A DNA stretch of 64,000 nucleotides from Escherichia coli. GTDB lineage: Bacteria; Pseudomonadota; Gammaproteobacteria; Enterobacterales; Enterobacteriaceae. The notes beneath the pieces were generated by a model, which was not told the DNA's origin, searched no databases, and saw only the letters and a program-made list of their open reading frames with translations. This document shows, piece after piece, positions 10,014 to 18,401 of the stretch. Positions within the stretch are counted from its first letter, which is position 1. Each line of letters begins with the position of its first letter. The stretch is from contig CP089930.1 of NCBI GenBank assembly GCA_021307345.1, forward strand, positions 558,001-622,000. Direction: 5' to 3'. The position numbers and the translations under genes were made by a program.

Positions 10014-10442
10014 ATGTACAAAACAATCATTATGCCGGTAGACGTATTTGAAATGGAATTAAGCGACAAAGCCGTTCGTCATGCTGAATTTCTCGCCCAG
10101 GATGATGGTGTAATTCATTTACTCCATGTATTACCTGGCGCCGCAAGCCTTAGTCTGCACCGTTTTGCTGCCGATGTGCGTCGTTTCGAAGAGCATTTGC
10201 AACATGAGGCGGAAGAACGCCTGCAGACAATGGTTGGTCATTTCAATATTGATCCCTCCCGTATCAAAACTCATGTACGTTTTGGTAGCGTGCGAGATGA
10301 GGTGAACGAGTTAGCCAAAGAACTGAATGCAGATGTCGTGGTTATCGGTTCGCGTAATCCATCAATTTCAACTCATCTGTTAGGATCTAATGCTTCCAGT
10401 GTGATCCGCCACACCAACCTGCCTGTATTAGTCGTTCGTTAA
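10014..10442 (+). CDS. uspG: Universal stress protein UspG (UP12)
   Basis: This is a 142-residue cytoplasmic universal stress protein of the ATP-binding UspF/UspG type. The fold is one Usp domain, and the nucleotide-binding signature [18 protein letters not shown] near residues 112-129 is intact. I chose the ATG at 10014 because AAGGAGAG lies just upstream and the length matches E. coli UspG; an in-frame start 33 bases earlier is unlikely. A strong terminator follows. In K-12 uspG is separated from rnk by ybdR, which is not present here. Confidence 0.96.
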   Translation: MYKTIIMPVDVFEMELSDKAVRHAEFLAQDDGVIHLLHVLPGAASLSLHRFAADVRRFEEHLQHEAEERLQTMVGHFNIDPSRIKTHVRFGSVRDEVNELAKELNADVVVIGSRNPSISTHLLGSNASSVIRHTNLPVLVVR

Positions 10443-10464
10443 CAGATTAACGTATTTATGATGC

Positions 10465-10496
10465 CCTGCCCGGAGCAATCCCGGCAGGTTTTTTAT
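10465..10496 (+). terminator. Intrinsic terminator of uspG
   Basis: CCTGCCCGG and CCCGGCAGG form a GC-rich stem around AGCAAT, followed by TTTTTT. It lies 22 bp after the uspG stop. Confidence 0.9.
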
Positions 10497-10499
10497 AAC

Positions 10500-10532
10500 G
10501 AAAAAAAGCCGCCAGATTTGACCCCGGCGGCT
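10500..10532 (-). terminator. Intrinsic terminator of ahpF
   Basis: On the minus strand AGCCGCC and GGCGGCT form a 7-bp stem followed by seven T residues. It lies about 30 bp beyond the ahpF stop and faces the uspG terminator. Confidence 0.9.
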
Positions 10533-10561
10533 AAACAATAGCAGGTGAATCTTACTTCTTC

Positions 10562-12127
10562 TTATGCAGTTTTGGTGCGAATCAGGTAGTCAAAGGCGCT
10601 CAGAGAGGCTTTGGCACCTTCGCCAGTGGCGATGATGATCTGCTTGTACGGAACAGTCGTACAGTCACCAGCAGCAAACACACCTTTAACGTTGGTTTCG
10701 CATTTCGCATCGATGATGATTTCACCCATGCGGTTACGTTCTACTGCGCCTTCCAGCCAGTTAGTGTTCGGCAGCAGACCGATCTGGACGAAAATACCGG
10801 CCAGTTCGATGTTGTGAATATCGCCGCTAACACGGTCGCGATATTCAAGGCCGGTCACTTTGCTGCCGTCGCCTTTTACTTCAGTGGTTTGCGCGTTCAG
10901 AATGATATCGACGTTTTTCAGGCTGCGCAGTTTGTCCTGCAATACCTGGTCTGCCTTCATTTCCGGAGCAAACTCAAGCAGGGTTACGTGTTCAACAATA
11001 CCTGCCAGGTCGATTGCCGCTTCCACACCGGAGTTACCGCCGCCAATCACCGCCACACGTTTGCCTTTAAACAGCGGGCCATCGCAGTGCGGGCAGTAGG
11101 TTACGCCCTTAGTGCGATACTGATCTTCACCAGGTACATTCATGTTGCGCCATTTCGCGCCGGTCGCCACGATAATGCTGCGTGCTTTCAGCACCGCACC
11201 GGAGGCCGTTTCAATCTGATGCAGACCGCCTTCAACCGCCGCAGGAATCAGTTTGCTCGCGCTCTGGCTGTCGATTACATCAACATCGTATTCATCAACG
11301 TGAACTTTCAGCGCACCAGCCAGTTTCTGGCCTTCGGTTTTCGGTACGGAGATGTAGTTTTCGATATCGACGGTATCGAGGATCTGACCGCCAAAACGTT
11401 CGCCCATCAGACCGGTACGAATGCCTTTACGTGCGGAATAAATGGCCGCCGCTGCACCTGCCGGGCCGGAACCGACGATTAATACGTCATAAGCATCACG
11501 TTTGTTCAGTTCTTCTGCCGCACGTTTTTCCGCACCCGTATCGATTTTGGCAACGATTTCGGAAATAGTCATACGACCCTGACCAAACTCTTTACCATTC
11601 ACGAACACAGCCGGAACGCCCATCACATTGCGATCGGTAATTTCGTTCTGGAACGTACCGCCATCAATCGCCGTGTGCTTAATGCGCGGGTTCAGTACGC
11701 TCATCAGGTTCAGCGCCTGCACCACGTCCGGGCAATTATGGCAGGAGAGCGAATAATAAGTTTCAAATTCAAAATCACCGTCGATATGGCGAATCTGCTC
11801 CAGCAAAGATTGTGCTTCTTTCGACGGATGACCGCCGGTCCACAACAGCGCCAGTACCAGCGAGGTAAACTCGTGACCCAGCGGGGAACCTGCAAAGCGC
11901 GGCCCCTGGTTGGAACCTGGATTGGTGATCAGAAATGACGGCTTACGCACCGGCAAGCTGTTATCTTCTTTAAAGGTGACTTTGTCTGACAGTTCAGCGA
12001 TTTCAGCCAACAGTTCCTTGATTTCTGCCGATTTTGCGCTGTCATCCAGCGTGGCAATTAACTCAACAGGCTTTGTCAATTTCTCAAGGTAAGCCTTGAG
12101 TTGAGTTTTCATATTTGTGTCGAGCAT
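10562..12127 (-). CDS. ahpF: Alkyl hydroperoxide reductase subunit F (AhpC reductase)
   Basis: AhpF is the NADH-dependent flavoprotein that reduces AhpC. The 521-residue protein has an N-terminal tandem thioredoxin-like domain with a CHNC redox centre ([10 protein letters not shown], near residues 129-132), an FAD-binding motif ([13 protein letters not shown]), a thioredoxin-reductase-type centre (TYCPHCDGP, near 345-348) and an NADH-binding motif ([13 protein letters not shown]). I chose the ATG at 12127, preceded by AGGAG, over an in-frame ATG 30 bases upstream. It is downstream of ahpC in one transcription unit, but separated by 244 bp containing a terminator-like hairpin and an ERIC element. 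OxyR is the known activator. Confidence 0.97.
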   Translation of the reverse strand: MLDTNMKTQLKAYLEKLTKPVELIATLDDSAKSAEIKELLAEIAELSDKVTFKEDNSLPVRKPSFLITNPGSNQGPRFAGSPLGHEFTSLVLALLWTGGHPSKEAQSLLEQIRHIDGDFEFETYYSLSCHNCPDVVQALNLMSVLNPRIKHTAIDGGTFQNEITDRNVMGVPAVFVNGKEFGQGRMTISEIVAKIDTGAEKRAAEELNKRDAYDVLIVGSGPAGAAAAIYSARKGIRTGLMGERFGGQILDTVDIENYISVPKTEGQKLAGALKVHVDEYDVDVIDSQSASKLIPAAVEGGLHQIETASGAVLKARSIIVATGAKWRNMNVPGEDQYRTKGVTYCPHCDGPLFKGKRVAVIGGGNSGVEAAIDLAGIVEHVTLLEFAPEMKADQVLQDKLRSLKNVDIILNAQTTEVKGDGSKVTGLEYRDRVSGDIHNIELAGIFVQIGLLPNTNWLEGAVERNRMGEIIIDAKCETNVKGVFAAGDCTTVPYKQIIIATGEGAKASLSAFDYLIRTKTA

Positions 12128-12151
12128 GTTTATCTCCTGGGCTTTAAACAT

Positions 12152-12199
12152 CATCATGCAAGCGGCCTCATCGGCTACCTGGATGCAGCTTGCATCATG
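12152..12199. repeat. Inverted repeat in the ahpF leader
   Basis: CATCATGCAAGC (12152-12163) and GCTTGCATCATG (12188-12199) are complementary at 11 of 12 positions around a 24-base loop. It lies about 25 bases ahead of the ahpF start on the ahpCF mRNA, so it may protect or control the ahpF message. Confidence 0.6.
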
Positions 12200-12207
12200 G
12201 TGCGGGG

Positions 12208-12233
12208 AAGAAAATCGGGTGCCGCAGCACCCG
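12208..12233 (-). terminator. Terminator-like hairpin between ahpC and ahpF
   Basis: On the minus strand CGGGTGC and GCACCCG form a perfect 7-bp GC-rich stem with a four-base loop, followed by ATTTTCTT. Placed between ahpC and ahpF, it should end part of the transcripts and make AhpC more abundant than AhpF. This is inferred from sequence. Confidence 0.7.
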
Positions 12234-12250
12234 AAGAATTAGGTGAATTT

Positions 12251-12367
12251 CCGAAGTATTTCACGCCAGAGCAAGGCGGCTAGCCTGTGAATCCCCGGAA
12301 GCTTACACAAGTAAGTGACCGGGGTGAGCGGGCGACGCCAACGCCGCTATGGCGTGAAAGACGAAGG
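12251..12367. repeat. ERIC (IRU) element
   Basis: The segment contains the conserved ERIC core: GTGAATCCCC at 12287 onward, AGCTTACA, and AAGTAAGTGACCGGGGTGAG, the sequences used for ERIC-PCR primers, with few changes. Outer arms TTTCACGCCA and TGGCGTGAAA are complementary, giving a long imperfect palindrome of about 117 bp. It lies between ahpC and ahpF, entirely in untranslated RNA. Confidence 0.88.
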
Positions 12368-12371
12368 AAAT

Positions 12372-12935
12372 TTAGATTTTACCAACCAGGTCCAGGGACG
12401 GAGCCAGAGTTGCTTCACCTTCTTTCCATTTAGCCGGGCAAACTTCACCTGGGTGAGAAGCCACGTACTGTGCTGCTTTGATTTTACGCAGCAGGTCAGA
12501 CGCGTCACGGCCAATGCCTTCAGCGGTAACTTCGATAGCCTGGATGATACCCTGCGGGTCAACAACGAAGGTAGCACGGTCAGCCAGACCTTCATCTTCA
12601 CGCATGTTGTCGAAGTTACGGGTCAGGGCGCCAGTCGGGTCGCCGATCATCGCATATTTGATTTTAGCGATGGTTTCAGAGCTGCTGTGCCATGCTTTGT
12701 GGGTGAAGTGAGTATCGGTAGATACTGCGTATACGTCTACGCCCAGTTTCTGCAGTTCTTCGTAGTGGTCAGCAACGTCGCCCAGTTCGGTCGGGCATAC
12801 AAAAGTAAAGTCAGCCGGGTAGAAGAAGAAGACGCTCCAGCGGCCTTCGGTATCTTTTTCGGTGATTTCAATGAATTCGCCGTTTTTGAATGCCTGGTTT
12901 TTAAAAGGTTTAATTTTGGTGTTAATCAAGGACAT
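12372..12935 (-). CDS. ahpC: Alkyl hydroperoxide reductase subunit C (peroxiredoxin)
   Basis: AhpC is the abundant typical 2-Cys peroxiredoxin that reduces hydrogen peroxide and organic hydroperoxides. The 187-residue protein has the peroxidatic Cys47 in [11 protein letters not shown] and the resolving Cys166 in GEVCPAKW. A strong ribosome site (GGAGG) precedes the ATG. Codon choice appears very uniform, as expected of a highly expressed gene. It diverges from dsbG across 373 bp; both are known OxyR targets in E. coli. AhpF, encoded downstream, recycles it. Confidence 0.98.
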   Translation of the reverse strand: MSLINTKIKPFKNQAFKNGEFIEITEKDTEGRWSVFFFYPADFTFVCPTELGDVADHYEELQKLGVDVYAVSTDTHFTHKAWHSSSETIAKIKYAMIGDPTGALTRNFDNMREDEGLADRATFVVDPQGIIQAIEVTAEGIGRDASDLLRKIKAAQYVASHPGEVCPAKWKEGEATLAPSLDLVGKI

Positions 12936-13308
12936 CTATACTTCCTCCGTGTTTTCGATGTGATGTAAGGTAACCAATTTTTGCCGATTCGGCTAATGCG
13001 TTTCCATTATCAAATCGATAAGTTTTACCTTACAACCTTCGTAAGACAACTTTGTGAACTTTGCACCGCCAGCGGCGATAAAAAGTAAAAAGGGTCCCCT
13101 TTCCAGGTGACCGCATAACCTGAACTACCCTTTGGTATCTTCAGCGCCTGTTCAACAGGCTGCGGTGTTGCAATGATGATCGCAACGACGAGAGGGATTA
13201 CAACACCCTCATAAACAAAGGGCAATCATCTGACATAAGGTCTTAACTATGACAGTGATAGGTTAAGCCTTTTATTGTGTATTTGCACTGAACGAAAAGG
13301 ACAAAGCA
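12936..13308. promoter_or_regulatory. ahpC/dsbG divergent regulatory region
   Basis: The 373-bp region contains the ahpC promoter side (AT-rich, 12960-13030), where OxyR is known to bind in E. coli. Its centre is a chain of hairpins on the minus strand (13081-13190), listed separately as a candidate small RNA. A perfect 15-base palindrome GCCTGTT-C-AACAGGC lies at 13146-13160. The dsbG promoter must lie at about 13225-13300. I could not fix an OxyR site base by base by eye. Confidence 0.6.
13080..13190 (-). ncRNA. Candidate structured small RNA upstream of ahpC
   Basis: On the minus strand there is a good sigma-70-like promoter: TTGCCC (13220-13225), 17-base spacer, TGTAAT (13197-13202). The predicted RNA starts near 13190. 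It contains hairpins GTTGC/GCAAC (13167-13186), GCCTGTT/AACAGGC (13146-13160), and a nested structure with outer stem AAAGGGT/ACCCTTT (13127-13133 with 13089-13095) and inner stem CAGGT/ACCTG. It ends in TTTTTACTTTTT. That is promoter, about 110 nt of structure, and a terminator, with no convincing peptide. I do not recognise it as a named sRNA; an ahpC leader RNA with attenuation is an alternative. Confidence 0.5.
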
Positions 13309-14055
13309 ATGTTAAAAAAGATAATTTTTTTAACCCTACTCCCAGGATTAGCTTACGCCGAAGAGCTTCCTGCGCCCGTTAAAGCGATTGAAAAACAGGG
13401 GATTACAATTATTAGATCGTTCGATGCACCGGGTGGCATGAAAGGTTATCTGGGGAAATATCAGGACATGGGAGTCACTATCTACCTTACGCCTGACGGC
13501 AAACATGCCATCTCTGGCTATATGTACAACGAAAAGGGAGAAAACCTCAGTAACGCCCTTATTGAAAAAGAGATTTACGCACCTGCCGGACGAGAAATGT
13601 GGCAGCGCATGGAACAATCAAGCTGGTTACTTGACGGTAAAAAAGATGCACCCGTCGTGGTTTATGTTTTTGCCGATCCTTTCTGCCCATATTGCAAACA
13701 ATTCTGGCAACAAGCGCGCCCCTGGGTTGATGCCGGTAAAGTACAAATTCGTACCCTACTGGTTGGCGTGATAAAACCCGAAAGCCCAGCCACTGCGGCG
13801 GCAATCCTTGCGTCTAAGGATCCGGCAAAAACGTGGCAAGAGTATGAAGCATCAGGCGGCAAGTTAAAGCTGAACCTCTCCGGGAGCGTGAGCCCGGAGC
13901 AGATGAAGATTCTAAGTGCCAATGAGGCGTTGATGGACGAATTGGGTGCAAATGTCACACCTGCGATTTATTACATGAGTCAAGAGAACACATTGCAGCA
14001 GGCTGTCGGATTACCGGATCAAAAGACCTTAAATATTATTATGGGAAATAAATAG
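13309..14055 (+). CDS. dsbG: Periplasmic disulfide isomerase/thiol-protecting protein DsbG
   Basis: DsbG is a dimeric periplasmic thioredoxin-fold protein, kept reduced by DsbD, that protects single cysteines from oxidation and isomerises disulfides. The 248-residue precursor has a signal peptide ending at GLAYA (about residue 17), an N-terminal dimerisation domain, and a C-terminal thioredoxin domain with the active site FCPYCKQF near residues 125-132. A ribosome site AAGGA precedes the ATG. It diverges from ahpC, matching its known oxidative-stress control. Confidence 0.97.
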   Translation: MLKKIIFLTLLPGLAYAEELPAPVKAIEKQGITIIRSFDAPGGMKGYLGKYQDMGVTIYLTPDGKHAISGYMYNEKGENLSNALIEKEIYAPAGREMWQRMEQSSWLLDGKKDAPVVVYVFADPFCPYCKQFWQQARPWVDAGKVQIRTLLVGVIKPESPATAAAILASKDPAKTWQEYEASGGKLKLNLSGSVSPEQMKILSANEALMDELGANVTPAIYYMSQENTLQQAVGLPDQKTLNIIMGNK

Positions 14056-14060
14056 CATAA

Positions 14061-14110
14061 ATTTTATGGATAATTGGAATAGATCACTCTTTTTCAGTTA
14101 TCCATAAAAT
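14061..14110. repeat. Perfect 13-bp inverted repeat after dsbG
   Basis: ATTTTATGGATAA (14061-14073) and TTATCCATAAAAT (14098-14110) are exactly complementary across a 24-base loop. There is no T-tract beyond the stem, so it is not a standard terminator. It may be an mRNA 3'-end structure or a protein-binding site. Confidence 0.6.
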
Positions 14111-14263
14111 CGCAAGTATTGTTCACCCCACTCATACCAACTATGCTATTTTAGAAAAACTTAATCGTAAATTAAGTAAAACAACATAATATATAAAAAT
14201 ACATAAAGCCATATCATTGACTTGATGAATATTATGAGAGCAAGCATATGAATGGAGTGCATC

Positions 14264-15169
14264 ATGGCTAATCTTTACGACTTAAAAAAATTTGATTTAA
14301 ACTTGCTTGTCATTTTTGAATGCATATATCAGCATCTTAGCATTAGCAAGGCCGCAGAATCGTTATATATAACACCTTCTGCGGTAAGCCAATCTTTACA
14401 ACGTCTACGCGCACAATTTAATGACCCCTTGTTTATTCGCTCCGGGAAAGGTATTGCACCAACAACAACAGGGTTAAATTTGCATCATCACCTTGAGAAG
14501 AATCTTAAAAACCTTGAACAAACTATCAACATTGTCAATAAAGCAGAACTGAAGAAAAAATTTATTATTTATGGCCCGCAACTCATCTCTTCAACTAACA
14601 GTAGCCTTTTGATCGGATGTCTACGACAAGATACAGCCGTAGAAATTGAACACCATGACATTATGATGTCAGCAGAAAGCGCCGAAGATTTATTGACTTA
14701 TCGCAAAGCAGATCTGGTCATCACATTAATGCCTGTCATCAGTCGCTCGGTGATCTGCATGCCTTTTCAGTCGATACGAAACACGCTTATCTGTAGCGCA
14801 ACCCATCCGAGAATAACGGAAAACAGTAGCCGCGAAGAAATTCTTGATGAAGAGTTCACCTCCCTGGCATCAAAAGCACCTGGCCTTGAAGATTTTCAGA
14901 TGGAAATAGAAGCGATTCTGGCAAACCGAAAAATAGCATTTCGTAGCTCGTCACTGTTTACTATTGTCAATACTATTGCAGTAACCGATTTACTGGGTAT
15001 TGTCCCCTTCGAATTATATCGTAACTATCAAAAAAACCTTCAATTAAAACAAATAAAACTAGAACAAAATCTACCTTCTAATACTCTTTATATTTCCTAT
15101 AATAAATCATCATTAAACAACCTGAGCTTCTCTCGTTTTATTGACCGCTTGAATGATAACTTTTGTTAA
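14264..15169 (+). CDS. ybdO: LysR-type transcriptional regulator YbdO (CitR)
   Basis: This LysR-family regulator has 301 residues. The N-terminal winged helix-turn-helix is clear (FDLNLLVIFECI, then SISKAAESLYITPSAVSQSL near residues 28-48), followed by a periplasmic-binding-protein-like effector domain. I chose the ATG at 14264 (GGAG upstream), giving the family length. Reports for E. coli connect YbdO/CitR with the citrate lyase genes and with acid and capsule control under H-NS. The gene and its surroundings are AT-rich, consistent with H-NS silencing. The C-terminal half seems to differ from K-12 more than neighbouring genes do, judged from memory. Confidence 0.9.
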   Translation: MANLYDLKKFDLNLLVIFECIYQHLSISKAAESLYITPSAVSQSLQRLRAQFNDPLFIRSGKGIAPTTTGLNLHHHLEKNLKNLEQTINIVNKAELKKKFIIYGPQLISSTNSSLLIGCLRQDTAVEIEHHDIMMSAESAEDLLTYRKADLVITLMPVISRSVICMPFQSIRNTLICSATHPRITENSSREEILDEEFTSLASKAPGLEDFQMEIEAILANRKIAFRSSSLFTIVNTIAVTDLLGIVPFELYRNYQKNLQLKQIKLEQNLPSNTLYISYNKSSLNNLSFSRFIDRLNDNFC

Positions 15170-15309
15170 ACATCTGCCAGTATGGATAATATCCGCCAGA
15201 AAGATTTATTATATGAATATAAAATAAGATACCTCATTTTAATTTATTAATATTATAATCAGGAAACTATCGCACTTTTCTCACGGTCACGTTAAGAGAG
15301 CGTCTTCAG

Positions 15310-16530
15310 ATGTCCATTTATAAAATTCCGCTACCTCTCAATATCCTGGAAGCAGCACAAGACCGTATCACCTGGACACTTAATACTCTGCCTCGCGTAT
15401 GCGTCTCTTTTTCTGGTGGTAAAGATTCTGGCTTAATGCTCCATTTGACCGCAGATCTGGCCAGAAAAATGGGAAAAAAAATACACGTCCTGTTTATCGA
15501 CTGGGAAGCTCAGTTTTCTTGTACGATTGACTATGTTCAATCGCTACGTGAGCAGTATGCCGATGTTATCGAAGAGTTTTATTGGGTGGCACTACCGCTA
15601 ACAACGCAAAATTCATTATCCCAATATCAACCCGAATGGCAGTGCTGGCAGCCTGATATTGAATGGGTTCGTCAACCGCCAGAAGATGCGATAACCGATC
15701 CCGCATTTTTCTCGTTTTATCAATCTGGCATGAGCTTTGAACATTTCGTGCGTGAATTTGCCGAATGGTTTTCACAACATCGCCCAGCCGCAATGATGGT
15801 CGGTATCCGTGCCGACGAGTCTTATAATCGTTTCGTCGCCATTGCCAGCTTAAATAAACAACGTTTTGCTGACGATAAACCGTGGACCACCGCCGCACCA
15901 GGTGGCCATTGTTGGTATATTTATCCCATTTATGACTGGAAGGTGGCCGATATCTGGACCTGGTATGCTAAACACCAGTCTCTATCTAACCCTTTGTATA
16001 ACCTGATGTACCAGGCTGGCGTCCCTCTGCGTCTTATGCGAATCTGCGAACCTTTTGGCCCAGAACAACGGCAAGGTTTGTGGCTATATCATGTTCTTGA
16101 ACCTGACCGATGGGCCGCAATGTGCGCCCGGGTCAGTGGCATAAAAAGCGGTGGAATTTACGCAGGTCATGACAATCAATTTTATGGTCACAGGAAGATC
16201 CTTAAGCCCGACCATCTAGACTGGCAGGAATATGCCTTATTACTGCTTAACAGTATGCCGGAAAAAACGGCTGAACATTATCGCAATAAAATTGCTGTTT
16301 ATTTGCACTGGTATCAAAAAAAAGGCATCGAGATCCCTCAGACACAGCATGGAGATATTGGCTCAAAAGACGTCCCTTCCTGGCGACGTATCTGCAAGGT
16401 ATTGCTCAACAATGATTATTGGTGTCGGGCATTATCATTCAGCCCCACAAAAGCCAAAAATTATCAACGTTATAACGAACGGATTAAAGGAAAACGTCAG
16501 GAATGGGGAATACTATGCAGCAGCGATTAA
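15310..16530 (+). CDS. ybdN: PAPS-reductase-like protein YbdN
   Basis: A 406-residue protein of the phosphoadenosine phosphosulfate reductase/ATP-pyrophosphatase superfamily. The PP-loop SFSGGKDSGLML near residues 33-44 is intact and a DUF3440-type C-terminal part follows. Substrate and reaction are unknown. Its stop overlaps ybdM by 28 bases, so the two are probably co-expressed. The same pair type, a PAPS-reductase-like protein followed by a ParB-like protein, is known as IbrA/IbrB, regulators of immunoglobulin-binding proteins in some E. coli. The region is AT-richer than its flanks. A housekeeping sulfur role is not indicated by its context. Confidence 0.88.
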   Translation: MSIYKIPLPLNILEAAQDRITWTLNTLPRVCVSFSGGKDSGLMLHLTADLARKMGKKIHVLFIDWEAQFSCTIDYVQSLREQYADVIEEFYWVALPLTTQNSLSQYQPEWQCWQPDIEWVRQPPEDAITDPAFFSFYQSGMSFEHFVREFAEWFSQHRPAAMMVGIRADESYNRFVAIASLNKQRFADDKPWTTAAPGGHCWYIYPIYDWKVADIWTWYAKHQSLSNPLYNLMYQAGVPLRLMRICEPFGPEQRQGLWLYHVLEPDRWAAMCARVSGIKSGGIYAGHDNQFYGHRKILKPDHLDWQEYALLLLNSMPEKTAEHYRNKIAVYLHWYQKKGIEIPQTQHGDIGSKDVPSWRRICKVLLNNDYWCRALSFSPTKAKNYQRYNERIKGKRQEWGILCSSD

Positions 16531-17132
16531 CGCAGGATTTAACTCAATTTCTCGCCAGTCTGGCAGAAGAAGATCGCATTAAGGCGATCAATGAGATCAG
16601 AACGGCGATCCATCAAGTGAGTCCATTTCGCGACGAACCAGTCGATTGTGTTTTGTGGGTTAAGAACACCCAACTCACTCCCAATGATTACAATCCGAAT
16701 AACGTCGCGCCGCCAGAGAAACGATTACTACAAAAATCAATTGAGATCGATGGTTTTACCCAGCCAATTGTGGTGACCAATACACGAGCCAGCACACTTG
16801 AAATTGTTGATGGTTTTCACCGTCATGAAATTGGTAAAGGCTCTAACACGTTAAAATTGCGATTAAAAGGGTATTTACCGGTCACCTGTCTGGAAGGAAC
16901 ACGTAACGAACGTATCGCTGCAACTATTCGCCACAACCGGGCGCGTGGTCGCCACCAGGTCACGGCAATGTCAGAAATTGTTCGAGAACTCAGCCAGTTA
17001 GGTTGGGACGATAATAAAATCAGTAAAGAGCTGGGTATGGATAGCGACGAAGTATTGCGCCTCAAGCAAATTAACGGCCTGCAAGAACTGTTTGCCGACC
17101 GTCAATATTCCCGCGCCTGGACGGTTAAATAG
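16503..17132 (+). CDS. ybdM: ParB/sulfiredoxin-domain protein YbdM
   Basis: A 209-residue protein with a ParB/Srx-type nucleotide-binding domain: KRLLQKSIEIDGFTQPIVV, LEIVDGFHRHEIGKG and a helical segment IAATIRHNRARGRHQ that carries the ParB-box-like arginines. A helix-turn-helix-like stretch follows (WDDNKISKELGMDSDEVLRL). The function is unproven. Two starts are possible: 16503, which gives the known length, and 16515, which has the better ribosome site (GGGGAA, five bases upstream). The gene overlaps ybdN by 28 bp and converges with ybdL with no gap. Confidence 0.85.
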   Translation: MGNTMQQRLTQDLTQFLASLAEEDRIKAINEIRTAIHQVSPFRDEPVDCVLWVKNTQLTPNDYNPNNVAPPEKRLLQKSIEIDGFTQPIVVTNTRASTLEIVDGFHRHEIGKGSNTLKLRLKGYLPVTCLEGTRNERIAATIRHNRARGRHQVTAMSEIVRELSQLGWDDNKISKELGMDSDEVLRLKQINGLQELFADRQYSRAWTVK

Positions 17133-18293
17133 CTAAAGCTGGCGCAGGCGTTCAGCCGCCGCCAGCAACGTCGATTCCTTCTTGGCAAAACAGAGACGAA
17201 TCAGTTTATGTGGGAAGGGATCGGCGCAAAACACCGATAGCGGAATCGCCGCTACACCGTGCTCCTGCGTCAGCCACTGGCAAAACTCAACATCATCCAG
17301 GGTAGATACGGCGCTGTAATCCACCAGCAAAAAGTATGTACCTTCGCACGGTAAAATATCCAGCCGACTCTCGCTTAACGCGTTCACCAGAATATCGCGC
17401 TTCTGGCGATAAAAGTCTGGTAGTGCAAGATAATGTTCAGGATTTTCCCGCAGCATATCCGCAAGCGCCAGTTGCGCCGGGGTATTCACCGAAAAGGTCA
17501 GATACTGATGCACCTTACGTATCTCGGCGCTGATGGGCGCAGGCGCAACGCAATAGCCCACTTTCCAGCCGGTCATATGATAGGTCTTGCCAAACGAAGA
17601 CACCGCTACCGCCCGCTCACGCAGCTGCGGATGCGACAGCACGCTGGCATGGCTCTGTTGTGAAAAGTTGATGTGCTCGTAAACTTCATCGCTAATGACA
17701 AAAATCTCGTGCCCGGCAATTGCCTGCCACAAAGCGGCAAAATCAGCCTGCTGCCAGACAGTTGCACTGGGGTTATGCGGGGTGTTGAGGATCACCAGTC
17801 GGGTGCGCTCGCTTAACAATGCGGCAAATTCCTGCCAGTCCACGCGAAAATGCGGTGGTTGCAGTGCAATACGTTTCACTATTCCCCCCGAAAGCGCGAT
17901 GGCGGGCGCGTAACTGTCATAGCTGGGATCAAAGCAGATCACTTCATCACCATTGCGCACCAATGCGGTAATCGCTGCATATAACGCTTCCGTCGCCCCT
18001 GCCGTTACGGTGATATCGCTATCGGCATCTGGTTGATAGCCATACAAACGTTCCGTTTTCTGAGCAATCGCCTCGCGCAAGGCCTGCACGCCGGTCATGG
18101 GCGCGTATTGGTTTGCCCCCTGGGCAACGTGGTACGCCAGCCGCTCCTGTAAATAGCGCGGACCATCAAAATCAGGAAAGCCTTGCGACAGGTTAATCGC
18201 CTGGTGTTGCTGCGCCAGCGCGCTCATCTGGGTGAAAATGGTAGTGCCAAGTTGTGGAAGTTTGCTTTGTGGAATCAGAGGGTTATTTGTCAT
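17133..18293 (-). CDS. ybdL: Methionine aminotransferase YbdL
   Basis: A PLP-dependent class I/II aminotransferase of 386 residues, shown in E. coli to prefer methionine, with histidine and phenylalanine as further amino donors. The PLP lysine lies in SSFGKTYHMTGWKVGY near residue 236. Other fold I landmarks are LSQGFPDFDGP, NTPHNPSA and ISDEVYEHI. The family includes kynurenine aminotransferase-like enzymes. It is divergent from ybdH across 108 bp containing two tandem MetJ boxes, which fits a role in methionine metabolism. Confidence 0.96.
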   Translation of the reverse strand: MTNNPLIPQSKLPQLGTTIFTQMSALAQQHQAINLSQGFPDFDGPRYLQERLAYHVAQGANQYAPMTGVQALREAIAQKTERLYGYQPDADSDITVTAGATEALYAAITALVRNGDEVICFDPSYDSYAPAIALSGGIVKRIALQPPHFRVDWQEFAALLSERTRLVILNTPHNPSATVWQQADFAALWQAIAGHEIFVISDEVYEHINFSQQSHASVLSHPQLRERAVAVSSFGKTYHMTGWKVGYCVAPAPISAEIRKVHQYLTFSVNTPAQLALADMLRENPEHYLALPDFYRQKRDILVNALSESRLDILPCEGTYFLLVDYSAVSTLDDVEFCQWLTQEHGVAAIPLSVFCADPFPHKLIRLCFAKKESTLLAAAERLRQL

Positions 18294-18359
18294 TTTTATT
18301 GTGCCTGACGAAGTTGCGTGTTGAAGGCACTATAACACGATGCTAGTATTTGGCAATCA

Positions 18360-18375
18360 AGACGTTTAGATGTCT
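18360..18375. promoter_or_regulatory. Two tandem MetJ operator boxes
   Basis: AGACGTTT followed directly by AGATGTCT are two adjacent 8-bp matches to the met box AGACGTCT, 7 of 8 and 7 of 8 or better. They sit between the divergent ybdL and ybdH starts, 27 bases before ybdH, and could control both genes. Confidence 0.85.
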
Positions 18376-18401
18376 AAATAAAACAATAAGGACAACACAA
18401 C

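Noticed and set aside
9805-10041. 78-codon plus-strand ORF across the rnk-uspG gap
   Set aside because: It overlaps both the hydrophobic 29-codon ORF and the uspG start in another frame, and its product is a low-complexity mix typical of random AT-rich translation.
13025-13225. 66-codon minus-strand ORF between ahpC and dsbG with a hydrophobic N-terminus
   Set aside because: It starts with TTG exactly at the -35 element of the predicted RNA promoter, has no ribosome site, and its composition after residue 20 is not protein-like. The RNA interpretation explains the region better.
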